From assembly GCA_942493265.1 (NCBI GenBank), contig OW818688.1:2046001-2110000 (forward strand): a stretch of 64,000 nt of DNA, given 5' to 3'. The translations under genes were made by a program, and so were the position numbers. The DNA is from UBA12481 sp942493265. GTDB taxonomy: Bacteria > Bacteroidota > Bacteroidia > Bacteroidales > UBA12481. Under the pieces are notes generated by a model that was not told the origin of the DNA, did no database searches, and was given only the letters and a program-made list of their open reading frames with translations. Shown piece by piece: positions 17,585-27,578 of the stretch (positions within the stretch are counted from its first letter, which is position 1; each line of letters opens with the position of its first letter).

Positions 17585-17935
17585 TCAGTCTTCAGCTAAT
17601 TGAAAATAGGCGGTTTGCGCCGTTCCTAAAATACTGATTGTGTAATTTTTACCTCCCTCCACCATGAATGTTGCAGAAGAAAGAGTAAGCCAGCTGCCAT
17701 ATACCGATTTGGCTTCCAGCGTGTGATTGCCCGAACTGGTTTCATAGTACTGGGTGGTAACGCCATAAGCCAGCTGCCCTTCATAAACGGCCTCGCCGAA
17801 TTTGAGTCCGTAGCTGAAACTGAACTGGTCGGACATAACATTTTGAAAACGGACATTTGCATTACGCTCCCTTACCTCACATCCTGCAAGGATGAACCCA
17901 ATCGTCATCAGCAAAAGAATACTTAGTTTTTTCAT
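17585..17935 (-). CDS. Small lipoprotein, DUF4397-like
   Basis: 116 residues. The lipobox ILAGC places the acylated Cys at residue 19. The mature part (VRFQNVMSDQFSFSYGLKFGE ... GGKNYTISILG) is a predicted beta-sandwich resembling DUF4397 repeats found in Bacteroidota surface lipoproteins. It stands alone. No function can be assigned. Confidence 0.7.
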   Translation of the reverse strand: MKKLSILLLMTIGFILAGCEVRERNANVRFQNVMSDQFSFSYGLKFGEAVYEGQLAYGVTTQYYETSSGNHTLEAKSVYGSWLTLSSATFMVEGGKNYTISILGTAQTAYFQLAED

Positions 17936-18003
17936 TGCATTAAAGATTAGATACAGACAAGCCAGTCAGGAAGATACAAAATTTTATTCACATAATGAAC
18001 TGA

Positions 18004-19188
18004 TTATTTAAGGATAGATTCAATGATCCTGATGGTGAGCTCCAGTCCTTGTGAACCCTTAAGCTTTTGGGCCATCTCTTTTGCATTAATCTTATACCGG
18101 TCATTTTTGATGCATTCGTTAATGGCCGACGACAGAGCCTTTTCCGACAGATCTTTGAAATCACAGGCATCCGGGCCTAATCCGGATTTTATGATTCGTT
18201 TGCGATTGTCAAACTGGTCGGCCATGAAAGGAAATGCAACCTGAGGAATGCCCGCCCGGGCTGCTGCCGCCATGGTGCCCGTTCCTCCATGATAAACCAA
18301 TGCCGCCAAACGCGGGAAAAGCAATTCAAAAGGCATTTCTTCAACGTATAAAACATTGGTACTGTTATTTTCTGGCAAATCGGCCCATCCTCTCGACACG
18401 ATCAATCGCTGTCCGGTTGTTTTGGAAACCTCATTAAAAATATGGCCGAATTTTTCGGGACGGGAAACCGGAATGCTTCCAAATCCAATGAATACAGGAG
18501 GTTTTCCCGAATTGATGAAACTCTCAACCTCCTCAGGCAGCGCATTCAGTGAAGGAAGCATCATATACCCGGTTTGAGTAAAATGGAATGAAACACCTTT
18601 GTCCGCATCATTTAATTCCTTATCACAGGCAACAATAACCTCGTCGCCCATCCAGTCGGCCCAAACATCCATTACTGGCGGCAAACCCAATTCATTCCTC
18701 TTTTTATTGATATAACCTTTCATCACCATATTCGTCATTAACCGGCCAAATCCAAATAATTTCCGGTACGCGAACGAATCGGTTCCGGCAGGACCTAAAA
18801 TGGATGGATAAAAAATAACAAAGCGATAAGGAACTTTTAAAATTTCCGCTACGGTGTGCACTCCCAGAACGAATCCCACACCCAGCACCAGATCAGATCC
18901 AGCCAATAATCCGGGGAGCAAATCAATCTGATTCCCGGTCTCCCTTTTCATCTCCTTTGGTGGTGGTGATTTAGTGGCGCCTCCTTTAATCCCGGCGTTT
19001 TTACTGAAGATTTCCTTGTAATTCGGGCCGAATGCCACAAACTGAACCTGGTATCGATTCACGAGTTCCTCATTTTCGGGGGGAGCGCAACAAACAACTT
19101 CATGTCCGTTTTTTATTAATCCAATTGCCAGAGCCAGCATGGGCTGAACATCTCCCCGAAGACCATTTACCACAATTGCTATTTTCAT
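18004..19188 (-). CDS. GT1-family glycosyltransferase (UDP-sugar type)
   Basis: 394 residues with the GT-B fold. The N-terminus (IVVNGLRGDVQPMLALAIGLIKNGHEV) matches the acceptor domain start of MGT/UGT enzymes. The C-terminal donor-binding motif YHGGTGTMAAAARAGIPQV...PFMADQFDN is the PSPG-like signature. It probably transfers a sugar to a lipid, sterol-like or secondary-metabolite acceptor in the cytoplasm. No biosynthetic neighbours reveal the acceptor. Confidence 0.88.
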   Translation of the reverse strand: MKIAIVVNGLRGDVQPMLALAIGLIKNGHEVVCCAPPENEELVNRYQVQFVAFGPNYKEIFSKNAGIKGGATKSPPPKEMKRETGNQIDLLPGLLAGSDLVLGVGFVLGVHTVAEILKVPYRFVIFYPSILGPAGTDSFAYRKLFGFGRLMTNMVMKGYINKKRNELGLPPVMDVWADWMGDEVIVACDKELNDADKGVSFHFTQTGYMMLPSLNALPEEVESFINSGKPPVFIGFGSIPVSRPEKFGHIFNEVSKTTGQRLIVSRGWADLPENNSTNVLYVEEMPFELLFPRLAALVYHGGTGTMAAAARAGIPQVAFPFMADQFDNRKRIIKSGLGPDACDFKDLSEKALSSAINECIKNDRYKINAKEMAQKLKGSQGLELTIRIIESILK

Positions 19189-19332
19189 ACTCTAAAAATC
19201 AAGGCTTTATTCAGCCTGTTGTTTGCCTAAAGATATTAAGAAATTGAATCTCTCATGAATGGGGGGCCTGATAATGTGTGAATTATATAAGTTTCTTCAA
19301 ATATTATGTAAAAGTTCCGGGGTTGAGGGATG

Positions 19333-19340
19333 TAAATTTG
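19333..19340 (+). promoter_or_regulatory. -7 box of the OmpA-like lipoprotein operon
   Basis: TAAATTTG matches TAnnTTTG and lies 60 bases upstream of the ATG at 19401. A -33 TTTG at the usual 19-21 base distance is not evident. Confidence 0.4.
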
Positions 19341-19400
19341 CCAGTCATAACCGACAGGTGATTTTATTTAAAAGTATATATAGAATTAAATACAATTATT

Positions 19401-20072
19401 ATGAAAATGTTAAGAATTAGTTTAATTACCCTTTTAGGTGCAACGCTGGTTTTATCAAGCTGTGCCTCGTGGAACAAAACACAAAAGGGAGCCGCTGTTG
19501 GCACGGCAACAGGAGGTGCCATGGGTGCTGTAATTGGCCGGGCATCAGGTAATACCGCCCTGGGAGCGATTATCGGAGCTGCAGTTGGCGGAACGGCCGG
19601 TGCTGTTATCGGCAATCAGATGGACAAACAGGCAGAGGAAATCAAACAGACTGTTCCGGATGCCAAGGTGGAACGTGTTGGCGAAGGAATCGTGGTTGAG
19701 TTCAGCAGCAGTATACTGTTCGGATTTGACAAATCCAGTGTGTCGGGTGAGGCCCGAACCAACCTGGATAAATTGGTGATCGTACTGAATAATTATCCGG
19801 ATACGAATATCGAAGTACAGGGACATACTGATAGTCAGGGCAGTGATGAATACAACAGAAAATTGTCAGTGCGACGGGCGGAAGCAGTATCCAATTACCT
19901 CACTGGCAGGGGTATATCCAATAGCCGGATTTCCACCAAGGGATTTGGTGAGTCAGTGCCAAAATACAATAACGAAACAGAGAACGGGCGAACTGAAAAC
20001 CGGCGCGTGGAATTCCTGATCAGCGCTAATGAGAAGATGAAATCTGATGCTCAGAAAGCCGCAGGTAAATAG
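19401..20072 (+). CDS. OmpA-family lipoprotein with glycine zipper
   Basis: 223 residues. The lipobox VLSSC places Cys21 as the acylated residue. A glycine-zipper segment (about 33-75, GAVIGRASGNTALGAIIGAA) comes next, followed by an OmpA C-terminal peptidoglycan-binding domain with VQGHTDSQGSDEYNRKLS and the NRRVEF end. It likely tethers the outer membrane to peptidoglycan (YiaD-like). The next gene starts 29 bases downstream in the same direction. Confidence 0.92.
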   Translation: MKMLRISLITLLGATLVLSSCASWNKTQKGAAVGTATGGAMGAVIGRASGNTALGAIIGAAVGGTAGAVIGNQMDKQAEEIKQTVPDAKVERVGEGIVVEFSSSILFGFDKSSVSGEARTNLDKLVIVLNNYPDTNIEVQGHTDSQGSDEYNRKLSVRRAEAVSNYLTGRGISNSRISTKGFGESVPKYNNETENGRTENRRVEFLISANEKMKSDAQKAAGK

Positions 20073-20101
20073 AATAAAAAATATAAATAAATTATTTTAA
20101 T

Positions 20102-20773
20102 ATGAAAACAAGATTTTTTTCCCTTGCATTGGTCCTGATTTTATCAGCTTCTTTTGCAACCACTCAATCTAAAGGCCAAACCTCTTTTGCGGTTCTCGGA
20201 GGAGTCAATTTTCAGAATTTTAACGGAAAAGATATCACCGGGGATAAAATAACCAATGATATGATTATTGGATACCACGGAGGAGTCAATATCATGATTC
20301 CGGTGGTTCCGCAGTTCTACTTTCAGCCTGGATTGCTGTTCAGTGCCAAAGGATCAAAAAACACAGGAACCTTATTGACAAGCAAATACAAACTGTCATA
20401 TATTGAACTTCCTTTGAATTTTGTTTATAAAGGACAAGTAGGCAATGGATCTGTCATGGTGGGTTTCGGTCCTTATGCAGGTTATGCCATCATGGGAAAA
20501 GTAATCACCGAGGGCGGTAGCGTAGAGGTTGAAACCGATATCGAATTCCAGAATGTTGTGGAAATCTCTGACCCATTGCTGGCAACCTATTTTAAGGCAC
20601 TGGATATCGGAGGTAACATCTTTGCAGGGTACGAAATGTCGAGTGGTATTTTTCTTCAGTTAAATGCCCAAATGGGTATGGTTAACATTAATCCGGAAGA
20701 TAAACGATTGCCCGGCAGTAAATTATCAATAAAAAATACTGGTTTCGGCTTGTCTGTCGGATACAGGTTTTAG
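20102..20773 (+). CDS. PorT-like outer-membrane beta-barrel protein
   Basis: 223 residues with a signal peptide (cleavage near SKGQ) and alternating hydrophobic strands ending in GFGLSVGYRF, the terminal-aromatic signal for barrel insertion. It fits the small OMP_b-brl_2 family. Probably co-transcribed with the OmpA-like lipoprotein and closed by a terminator 6 bases after its stop. Confidence 0.8.
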   Translation: MKTRFFSLALVLILSASFATTQSKGQTSFAVLGGVNFQNFNGKDITGDKITNDMIIGYHGGVNIMIPVVPQFYFQPGLLFSAKGSKNTGTLLTSKYKLSYIELPLNFVYKGQVGNGSVMVGFGPYAGYAIMGKVITEGGSVEVETDIEFQNVVEISDPLLATYFKALDIGGNIFAGYEMSSGIFLQLNAQMGMVNINPEDKRLPGSKLSIKNTGFGLSVGYRF

Positions 20774-20778
20774 GTGAA

Positions 20779-20813
20779 ATGCCGGTGGAATTATTCCACC
20801 GGCATTTTTTTTT
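20779..20813 (+). terminator. Rho-independent terminator
   Basis: A perfect 12-base stem (ATGCCGGTGGAA / TTCCACCGGCAT) with a TTA loop is followed by nine T. It ends the 19401-20773 operon and lies right before the convergent gene that stops at 20816. Confidence 0.92.
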
Positions 20814-20815
20814 GT

Positions 20816-22519
20816 TTATTCTTTTACGATTTTCCTAACAGCCGGACTTCCTTTCTGATCCACAATTTTAAGGAAATAGATTCCTGAAGGCTGGCTTGAA
20901 ATGTCCATCTCAAAGGTTGCCCCGGTGCTCTTTGCCGATTGTAGAATTTTTCCGGTTACCGAGTATATCTCTATCTGACAATTGATTTCCAAACCGCTGA
21001 TAACCAATGTTCCGGTCACCGGATTGGGGTAGGTGGTTATCCCGGGATTACCGGATGCCACATCGATCCCGGTGGAGATGTATGGAACGATATGGCTGTA
21101 ATATACATCCTGTTCTCCATTGAAAGTTCCTGCCCAGGCCAGATGTGCACCGGTACTGTCGGATACCATATCGATATAATCGCCCAGTTTGTTCTGATTG
21201 GGATAGCCGACGTGCGGATCGAAAGTGCCGGACAATTTTTCATTCGCCGACCAGGTAACACCCTGATCTGATGAAAATGAATAGTAGAGTGCAGATGAAT
21301 CCGATCCGGCGGGTGCATCACGGGTATCCAGCCAAACGGCATCGATCCTGCCATTGGGGGCCACCGACATGGTGCCAAACCATTGCGAATTGGTCAGTGA
21401 GCTGTCGGTGTTAACCTGGTAGGGCTGGCTCCAGGTCAGTCCGCCATCCAGGCTTCTTGCGAACATCACATCACCGGGATCACCGATGGATGGCCTGGTT
21501 ACGGTTGCAAACAGATAAACGTTGCCCCTTCCCGGCCCATTGGAAATGTCCACATCAATGCTTACCTGTCCCATGAGGCCGCCGGGATTAACTCCGCTCC
21601 AGCCATTTGGATTTCCTCCGATATAAACCGGAACGGCCTTATTCCAGCTGACCACAGAATCACGTTCGGGGGCGGTAATGGATTTTGAAACCACCAGGGA
21701 ATCCTGGATTCCGGAGGCTCCGCCAATATAGAGTTCGCCGTTAATCCCCACAGCCATCGTTCCCCAGTAAGGCTTCCCGTCGACCAGGAAACAATCTTCA
21801 TACGAGGCGTTATCGTTCGTTGAGCGCGTTGAGAAACCCGGGGCACAGGTGCTGAAGTAATAGGACCAGAATGAATAAATATTTCCACGACCAATCCCGG
21901 CGGTACGGTCGATCACCATCCACTGCTTGTCGCCGCCTTTGGCATCGGTTCCGCTATCCCAGGCTGCTCCGCCATCAGTGCTTCTAAATACCTTACAGAA
22001 GTAGTCCGGATCATTGGTCAGGCTATTATAATAAAAGTTTCCGCTGGCATCGTAATCCAGAACGGGATCCGAACGGAAGATGCCGGGCTCAATAACCCCG
22101 GGAAAGGTCCAGGTAGCTCCTGCATCCAGGGTATAGCCCCATCCTGCCTGCCTGAAATTACTGGCTACATTGTCGAATTGCCGCCAGCCAATGGCCATTT
22201 TATTGCGATTCACAGGATTTACGGCTATGCTGGGCTCATTCGCCGCATCACCCATAATGTTTTGCCCGAGTTCGTTCACATTTACCTGAACGGTGGATAC
22301 ACTGCTGCGTAACGGATTTGATTTTGTCCGGCTGGTAAAACGATAGGCAGGAGAGGTCCGTTTGTTGTTATCTGCATTGGTCAGGTAAGGATCGCCCGGC
22401 TTTTCCTGATGCATGCGCCTGATCTGATCTGAGGGCATCTTGTCATTCTGGCTCTGCACCGGCGTGCACTGGAGTATGATTGCCGCCAGGATCGGAACCC
22501 ATGTTAGGTTGTTTTTCAT
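20816..22519 (-). CDS. Secreted Asp-box (BNR) protein with type IX sorting domain
   Basis: 567 residues. After a signal peptide, several Asp-box repeats (STDGGAAW, SLDGGLTW, SSDQGVTW) indicate a sialidase-like beta-propeller. The sialidase Arg triad is not obvious, so enzymatic activity is uncertain. The last 80 residues are a Por sorting domain (TYPNPVTGTLVISG ... PSGIYFLKIV), indicating secretion and surface attachment by the type IX system. Stands alone between convergent and downstream genes. Confidence 0.82.
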   Translation of the reverse strand: MKNNLTWVPILAAIILQCTPVQSQNDKMPSDQIRRMHQEKPGDPYLTNADNNKRTSPAYRFTSRTKSNPLRSSVSTVQVNVNELGQNIMGDAANEPSIAVNPVNRNKMAIGWRQFDNVASNFRQAGWGYTLDAGATWTFPGVIEPGIFRSDPVLDYDASGNFYYNSLTNDPDYFCKVFRSTDGGAAWDSGTDAKGGDKQWMVIDRTAGIGRGNIYSFWSYYFSTCAPGFSTRSTNDNASYEDCFLVDGKPYWGTMAVGINGELYIGGASGIQDSLVVSKSITAPERDSVVSWNKAVPVYIGGNPNGWSGVNPGGLMGQVSIDVDISNGPGRGNVYLFATVTRPSIGDPGDVMFARSLDGGLTWSQPYQVNTDSSLTNSQWFGTMSVAPNGRIDAVWLDTRDAPAGSDSSALYYSFSSDQGVTWSANEKLSGTFDPHVGYPNQNKLGDYIDMVSDSTGAHLAWAGTFNGEQDVYYSHIVPYISTGIDVASGNPGITTYPNPVTGTLVISGLEINCQIEIYSVTGKILQSAKSTGATFEMDISSQPSGIYFLKIVDQKGSPAVRKIVKE

Positions 22520-22584
22520 TTGTTAATTTTTGAAATAAGCATTCGATGTTACGACTTTTCCTGATGATTTGTTCCAAATCAACA

Positions 22585-25473
22585 TTAAAGAGTACCGGCC
22601 AGGATTTTTACCGGTCCGAATAAACCCGATTCAATTAACGGAGTGGTCCCCATGAGCATGTCGAACCGGAAGGCATCATGCGTGGTGGTAAAGCGTTTTT
22701 CCTTTGGCAGGCTCAGGTCCCCGATCACACGGTTTGCCCAGAGATTGGTTACCTGTATCTCCAGTATATTGCCGGTTGATTTAACCAATCCGGTGATATC
22801 CAGGCGCCAGGGGGCACACCAGAGAACGCCGGTTTTTGTGCCGTTTAAAATCACTTCAGCTACATGATTCAGATTGCCTAGGTCGAGGTACAGCCGCTCA
22901 TCTGTTTTTTTTGGGAGATCAAATGTTTTCCGGTAAATGGCCTTGCCGGAGTAGTATTTGATTCCTTCCTCAGGGCGGTCGGTCCAGCTCACCAGACCCG
23001 GAAATTCCACTTCTTCCGGTCCGCCCCATTTCGGATCGAATGCCACGTTCCAGGAACCCGTTAGCTGAGCTAATTCTTTAAATTCAGGGAAGTTACGGCT
23101 GATTTTACCGGATGAACCGGTTGAAACAGGTTTGCTGAACACAAGGAAGCAGGAGCCGAACCGGTCCAGTTCCAGGGGCAGGGTGGTGGTTCCGTTTTCC
23201 TGACTGAAAGTGCCGGCGTCACTCATCTCACCGGTTACCGGGTTCCATATTTCCGGCTGTTTGCCGCTGACGCGGAAGGTAAATTTGCGGGATTCGAAAT
23301 GATTGGTGCGGTTGGTTACGAAATATATTTCCGTATCGCCTTGCGTGCGATGGATATAGTCGAATTGTTCAAGCAGCGAATCCTGTCCGGGGAATGAGAA
23401 ATCTGGTCCAATTCCATCTGCCATCAGCACTTCGCGGGGAGTTTGTCCCCAGATCAACCGCCCCTTCCCGAATTTTCGCAGCGTGCGGGTTTTGCCATCC
23501 AGGTCGCCCCAGATTTCATTAGCAATTTTCATCACTTCAGTATCACATTCCGGGTAGTTTTTCAGTCCGGCAGCCCTCTCCGGCGGAGGACCCAATACCG
23601 TTGCCCCGTCCCGAACCAGCTCCCGGATCTTTTCAATCACCTCAAGTGACATTCCGGTGTACGGGACTTCCGAAACCGTAAGCTTTTGGTAGTTGCCAAC
23701 CTGGCGACAGATTTCCGGTAACGGGGAAGTGCAATTCTGAAGCACCAGCATACGGTAGCTCATGCCATCCGGAAGCATAATCCGGCCGTCTTTTACCGTT
23801 ATCCTGGTGAGCAAAACTTCAGCATTGGTGTAGTCACAATCATAACCGGGGCCAAGTGTTGGAACGTTATATTTGGGCGGCACCAGCACCGGCGGTCTTT
23901 CCCCGAGATAAAAGCAAACGTCGCCCACAAATTTTCCCTGCTGAAGCATAAACTGGCAGCGGGAGAGATAGGTAAAGAAGGCAGGCGACTGCTCCCACCA
24001 GGTGATGTTCGGGGTGAAATGCTGTCCGGCACAGAACTCGTACCCGGGTTTTCCGTCGGCCGGAGGCTGGCAGGTGGACTGGTGCAGCATGATCCGGTTA
24101 ATCCCCTCGCTGAAAGCATCGTTGGCATAGGGCTTCAGATCGGCCGGCCCCATGGACCAGTGTGTGCGATCGGGCTCCATCTGTGTAAATGATTCAGCCA
24201 TGGCTTCCTTCTTGCCGTAAATATGGGCGGCCGTGGCGGTTTGCTTAAGATTGAGCCTCAACGACCTGTCCCTGCTATACTTATCCGGGGCATTGTAGCT
24301 TACCCAGAATTCCCCTGCCGGGATATCGCAGCGACCGAGATTTTTCAGTACATCCTGCGGTGGGATGTCATTCGGACCACCGGCCTCGTTGCCCACTTTC
24401 AATCCGTATTTATGGCACAGATCTGCAAAGTGCCCATAATAATTCTCTGCTATGCAATCCTGAATGGTGCGGTCGAAATCGTCGCGGAACCGTACGGATG
24501 TCATGGAATCGATAACGGTATATCCGGCAAGCGCCGGCATGAAAGGTTTCAGGTCGTATCCGCGGAATCTCAGGAACTGGTTGGGAAAATCCTGTGTCCA
24601 GGTCAGCTTTCCGCATTCCCAGCTGTCGGACCACAACCAGGCTAGTTTGCCACCTGCTTTTTGCGACTCTTCAATAACCAGTTTGCCAAGATGATTGAAA
24701 TGGTCGTCCAGCGAAGCACTGTTCAGATAATCAATCTCATACCCTTCACCTCCCTCAAAGGTGTCTCCTTTTGGATAGGCATTCCACCGGCTCCACGGAT
24801 GGCCGGTAAGGGTATAGCCGCTTCTAAGTATCACCCATTCCCCTGCCGGTACGTCCCAGGTGAAACTTCCATCAGGTTTCAGGTGACCGGTCAGGTCGGT
24901 GAGGCTTCCGGGATCGGCATTTTTCTCCGCGCCGGTCAGGCGGAATGCCTGTACCCAGATATCATGGTAATATCCCTCAACCGTTTCAGGCTGGGGAAGG
25001 TTGCCGGAATATCTTTCGGGTCCGGATACCTTAAATTCAGAAAAGACCACCTTTTTCATCGCATTATCCATAGTTACCCAGGGACCCATCATCGTCCAGC
25101 CGCCCGCCAGGTTAATGCCGATCTCAATATTCAGGCGTCCGGCTTCCTTCACGGCATGACGAAAGAGTGCGCGCCACTCCTCACCAAGAAACTGCACCCC
25201 CGGAAGTGCGGTTTTCCCGGCATATCCACCGGTGCAGATCAGGTTGACCCCGCCGATCCCTTTTGCCCGGAATTCTTCCAGGTCACGCGTGATTCCTTCT
25301 TTAGTCACACGGTTGTACAGCCACCACCAATATACCCTCGGCTTAACGGAATCGGGCGGAGTGAGGAAGGAGGTTCTGAGGGAGTCCTGAACCAAATCTT
25401 TACCGCATCCTGAGAAACTGATCGAAATAATTAACACCAGATAAAAAATCCATGCTGATTTGCGGCCTGACAT
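22585..25473 (-). CDS. GH106-like alpha-L-rhamnosidase family lipoprotein
   Basis: 962 residues. Lipobox FSGC, Cys23. The start of the mature protein (PRVYWWWLYNRVTKEGI, followed by FRAKGIGGVNLI) is typical of GH106 and related large glycosidases with a TIM-barrel-like core. A beta-sandwich (about 740-800) and a C-terminal galactose-binding-like domain (LYLDLGNLNHVAEVILNG) follow. The predicted reaction is removal of terminal alpha-L-rhamnose, but related clades have other substrates. No SusC/SusD pair is adjacent. The MBL-fold gene lies 38 bases upstream, so co-transcription is possible. Confidence 0.85.
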   Translation of the reverse strand: MSGRKSAWIFYLVLIISISFSGCGKDLVQDSLRTSFLTPPDSVKPRVYWWWLYNRVTKEGITRDLEEFRAKGIGGVNLICTGGYAGKTALPGVQFLGEEWRALFRHAVKEAGRLNIEIGINLAGGWTMMGPWVTMDNAMKKVVFSEFKVSGPERYSGNLPQPETVEGYYHDIWVQAFRLTGAEKNADPGSLTDLTGHLKPDGSFTWDVPAGEWVILRSGYTLTGHPWSRWNAYPKGDTFEGGEGYEIDYLNSASLDDHFNHLGKLVIEESQKAGGKLAWLWSDSWECGKLTWTQDFPNQFLRFRGYDLKPFMPALAGYTVIDSMTSVRFRDDFDRTIQDCIAENYYGHFADLCHKYGLKVGNEAGGPNDIPPQDVLKNLGRCDIPAGEFWVSYNAPDKYSRDRSLRLNLKQTATAAHIYGKKEAMAESFTQMEPDRTHWSMGPADLKPYANDAFSEGINRIMLHQSTCQPPADGKPGYEFCAGQHFTPNITWWEQSPAFFTYLSRCQFMLQQGKFVGDVCFYLGERPPVLVPPKYNVPTLGPGYDCDYTNAEVLLTRITVKDGRIMLPDGMSYRMLVLQNCTSPLPEICRQVGNYQKLTVSEVPYTGMSLEVIEKIRELVRDGATVLGPPPERAAGLKNYPECDTEVMKIANEIWGDLDGKTRTLRKFGKGRLIWGQTPREVLMADGIGPDFSFPGQDSLLEQFDYIHRTQGDTEIYFVTNRTNHFESRKFTFRVSGKQPEIWNPVTGEMSDAGTFSQENGTTTLPLELDRFGSCFLVFSKPVSTGSSGKISRNFPEFKELAQLTGSWNVAFDPKWGGPEEVEFPGLVSWTDRPEEGIKYYSGKAIYRKTFDLPKKTDERLYLDLGNLNHVAEVILNGTKTGVLWCAPWRLDITGLVKSTGNILEIQVTNLWANRVIGDLSLPKEKRFTTTHDAFRFDMLMGTTPLIESGLFGPVKILAGTL

Positions 25474-25511
25474 ATTAACGGCGTATTAATGAATTGACAA
25501 ATTCCCGGGAA

Positions 25512-26576
25512 TTATTCCCCATTCAGGGATATCTTTTTCCCGACCTTAATATCGACATAAGAATCGGGAAAACTCTGTTTGAAAATGGAAATGCTTTTAT
25601 CGGAACTATCATGTGCCGAGAGCCCCACCCATTTTACATTTGCGGCTTTCAATAATTCGCAATTTCTCTCAACATCCTCAATGGCAAGAGGTTCCCATGG
25701 TAATTTACCAACTACGTAGTATTTATAATCCCAGGTAATATTCCGGCATTCTTCCATGGGGAAATGAAATCCACCCAAAACTCCGTAGATGGGTTCTTCA
25801 AATAACAACCGGGTCCGTTGCAGAATTTTATCAATGGACTGATGTCCGCAGCCTGAGATAATGACAATGCCCTTGTTTTCAACATTAATGGCCAGAGCTT
25901 GCTCTTCGATATCCCCAAAAAAGATCGGATTGTGAATGCTTCCGATTGTGGCAACTCCTCTGGCTATTTTTGTCGGTAATGAACTGTTTATCGTATTTAT
26001 CCCGGGGTATTTCAGGCCAGCAGGCGCGTAAACAGGCATTTGTTTCAGGGAAGGCTGGAATTTGGAACCACCGGTATGATCGCCATGATTATGGGAAATT
26101 ACAACGATGTCGATGTCTTCCATTTTAATACCCAGTCGCTTCATATTCTTTTCCAGCGGAGATGGATTTTCATGCTTTTCATTTGCTCCCAGATCGAACA
26201 GGATCGTTGCATCATCAGTTTTGATCAAATAAGAAACCCCGCTTTCACCAATGAGGTTGTCACAATCGGTGAACCATTCAATTAAGGGAATCATTTCAAA
26301 GTGTTTGGTCACCCCGATATTTTTCATTTTTTCGAGCGACCGCTGGTCATGATTCCAGATGGAATCAGACTTGATCAGATTGATTTTGTATTGTTTATAC
26401 AGTTCAACCGGGTTGCCGTAACTCCCCAATTCTTTCGATAGCATGGAATCAGCCCGGATAGCGGCATTCATTGAATTTATTTCTTCCTGATTCAGGATGG
26501 CTGACTGGTTTTGCGTATAGGTATCCATAAAAAAGGATGCAAGAAGCAGGCTGATAATCAGATATCTTCTTTTCAT
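25512..26576 (-). CDS. Exported MBL-fold metallohydrolase
   Basis: 354 residues. The N-terminal hydrophobic segment (MKRRYLIISLLLASFF) is a signal peptide. The metallo-beta-lactamase motif SHNHGDH gives His162, His164, Asp166 and His167; ISGCGHQS further on supplies another ligand. The region resembles the dihydropterin-6-phosphate synthase-like MBL subfamily. Substrate unknown; an exported member is somewhat unusual. Followed 38 bases later by the GH106-like gene. Confidence 0.85.
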   Translation of the reverse strand: MKRRYLIISLLLASFFMDTYTQNQSAILNQEEINSMNAAIRADSMLSKELGSYGNPVELYKQYKINLIKSDSIWNHDQRSLEKMKNIGVTKHFEMIPLIEWFTDCDNLIGESGVSYLIKTDDATILFDLGANEKHENPSPLEKNMKRLGIKMEDIDIVVISHNHGDHTGGSKFQPSLKQMPVYAPAGLKYPGINTINSSLPTKIARGVATIGSIHNPIFFGDIEEQALAINVENKGIVIISGCGHQSIDKILQRTRLLFEEPIYGVLGGFHFPMEECRNITWDYKYYVVGKLPWEPLAIEDVERNCELLKAANVKWVGLSAHDSSDKSISIFKQSFPDSYVDIKVGKKISLNGE

Positions 26577-26608
26577 CGGGTCAAGAGTTATTCTTAACCA
26601 AATTTAAC

Positions 26609-26641
26609 AAAAAAAAAGGCTGCCTCATCATGAGATAGCCT
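26609..26641 (-). terminator. Rho-independent terminator of the DUF4382 gene
   Basis: On the minus strand, AGGCTATCTCAT pairs with ATGAGGCAGCCT (one A-C mismatch, one G-U pair) and runs into a T-tract of about nine. It is placed 20 bases after the stop of the gene at 26662. Confidence 0.85.
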
Positions 26642-26661
26642 CTTAATATCTTTGAAATACC

Positions 26662-27414
26662 TTACTGCAGAACGATTGTGCCAACATTCGTTGTTTCACC
26701 GTTTGTTACCACAATGTTGAGTTGTGAATATTCACCAAAAGGCAACACCGGGGATACAGTCAGGGAGTACGTTCCGGCCGGCAGACCCATCAGCAGGAAA
26801 TCACCACCGGTAGTTACATTGGATGAGTAAGTTACGTTTGATGTTACGGTTACAACAGCTAATGTTCCGATTGGGGAGATTTTCCCCTTAATTGAACCGC
26901 TCATGGCTGTTTCAATCGTGCGGATTACGGGTTTGAGTTTATATGTTCCGTTGCCGGTGGACACGATTGATTTGTTGGCGTCAAAATCGAGAAGAATGCT
27001 GTAAACCACACCGGCTTCCAGCGTTGCATGAACCTGAAGTTTCAATCCGGACTGTTCAGCACTCGGGGTACTTAAAGGATAAGTTATCCCATCAATCCTT
27101 ACCGTATTATTCGGGCCCAGGATCAGTCTGATCTGTTCTAAATCAGCAACTTCCAATGCACCGGTGGCAATCAGCGTATCGGCGCCGTTTGAAAAATCGA
27201 GCAGGTTGTAAATACCTTGATTTACCACCATGGATACAGCCTGTCCGTCAGTTCCGGTTATCTGCACCTCTTGCAGGTCAATAAAAACCCCATCATATAC
27301 TGCGGGGTAATCGGTCATCCTGATATTAACGGGATAAGTTTTAGCGTCCTTATTGCAGGAGCTCACCACAAATGCAAGCATGATAATGCTTAACAGAAGA
27401 TTTATTTTTTTCAT
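26662..27414 (-). CDS. DUF4382 lipoprotein
   Basis: 250 residues. Lipobox VVSSC, Cys20. The DUF4382 domain starts at YPVNIRMTDYPAVYDGVFIDLQEVQ and covers about residues 28-165. A carboxypeptidase-regulatory-like beta-sandwich with MGLPAGTYSLTV ends the protein. It is expected at the outer membrane; function unknown. It has its own terminator and a probable own promoter region in the 164 bases upstream. Confidence 0.85.
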   Translation of the reverse strand: MKKINLLLSIIMLAFVVSSCNKDAKTYPVNIRMTDYPAVYDGVFIDLQEVQITGTDGQAVSMVVNQGIYNLLDFSNGADTLIATGALEVADLEQIRLILGPNNTVRIDGITYPLSTPSAEQSGLKLQVHATLEAGVVYSILLDFDANKSIVSTGNGTYKLKPVIRTIETAMSGSIKGKISPIGTLAVVTVTSNVTYSSNVTTGGDFLLMGLPAGTYSLTVSPVLPFGEYSQLNIVVTNGETTNVGTIVLQ

Positions 27415-27505
27415 TTTATTTTTAATTAATTTCCTTATTGATAGGATACAAAGTTCCCCAAACTGGGCAGGTAACTGTTATATAATTGCCGATTAATGTT
27501 GCAAG

Positions 27506-27522
27506 ATTCACATGTTGTGAAT
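27506..27522. promoter_or_regulatory. Inverted repeat upstream of the DUF4382 gene
   Basis: ATTCACA-TGT-TGTGAAT, perfect 7-base arms with a 3-base spacer, in the intergenic region about 90 bases upstream of the start codon at 27414. The size and symmetry suit a dimeric regulator such as a CRP/FNR-type protein, but no such gene is nearby. Confidence 0.3.
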
Positions 27523-27578
27523 TCCCGGAATCAAAGACGGTTTGGGTTACTGTTCAGCTGCCTTCTCTCGAATGGGTT

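Noticed and set aside
20816..27414. Polysaccharide utilisation locus
   Set aside because: Glycosidases are present, but no SusC-like receptor, SusD-like lipoprotein or hybrid two-component regulator lies nearby.
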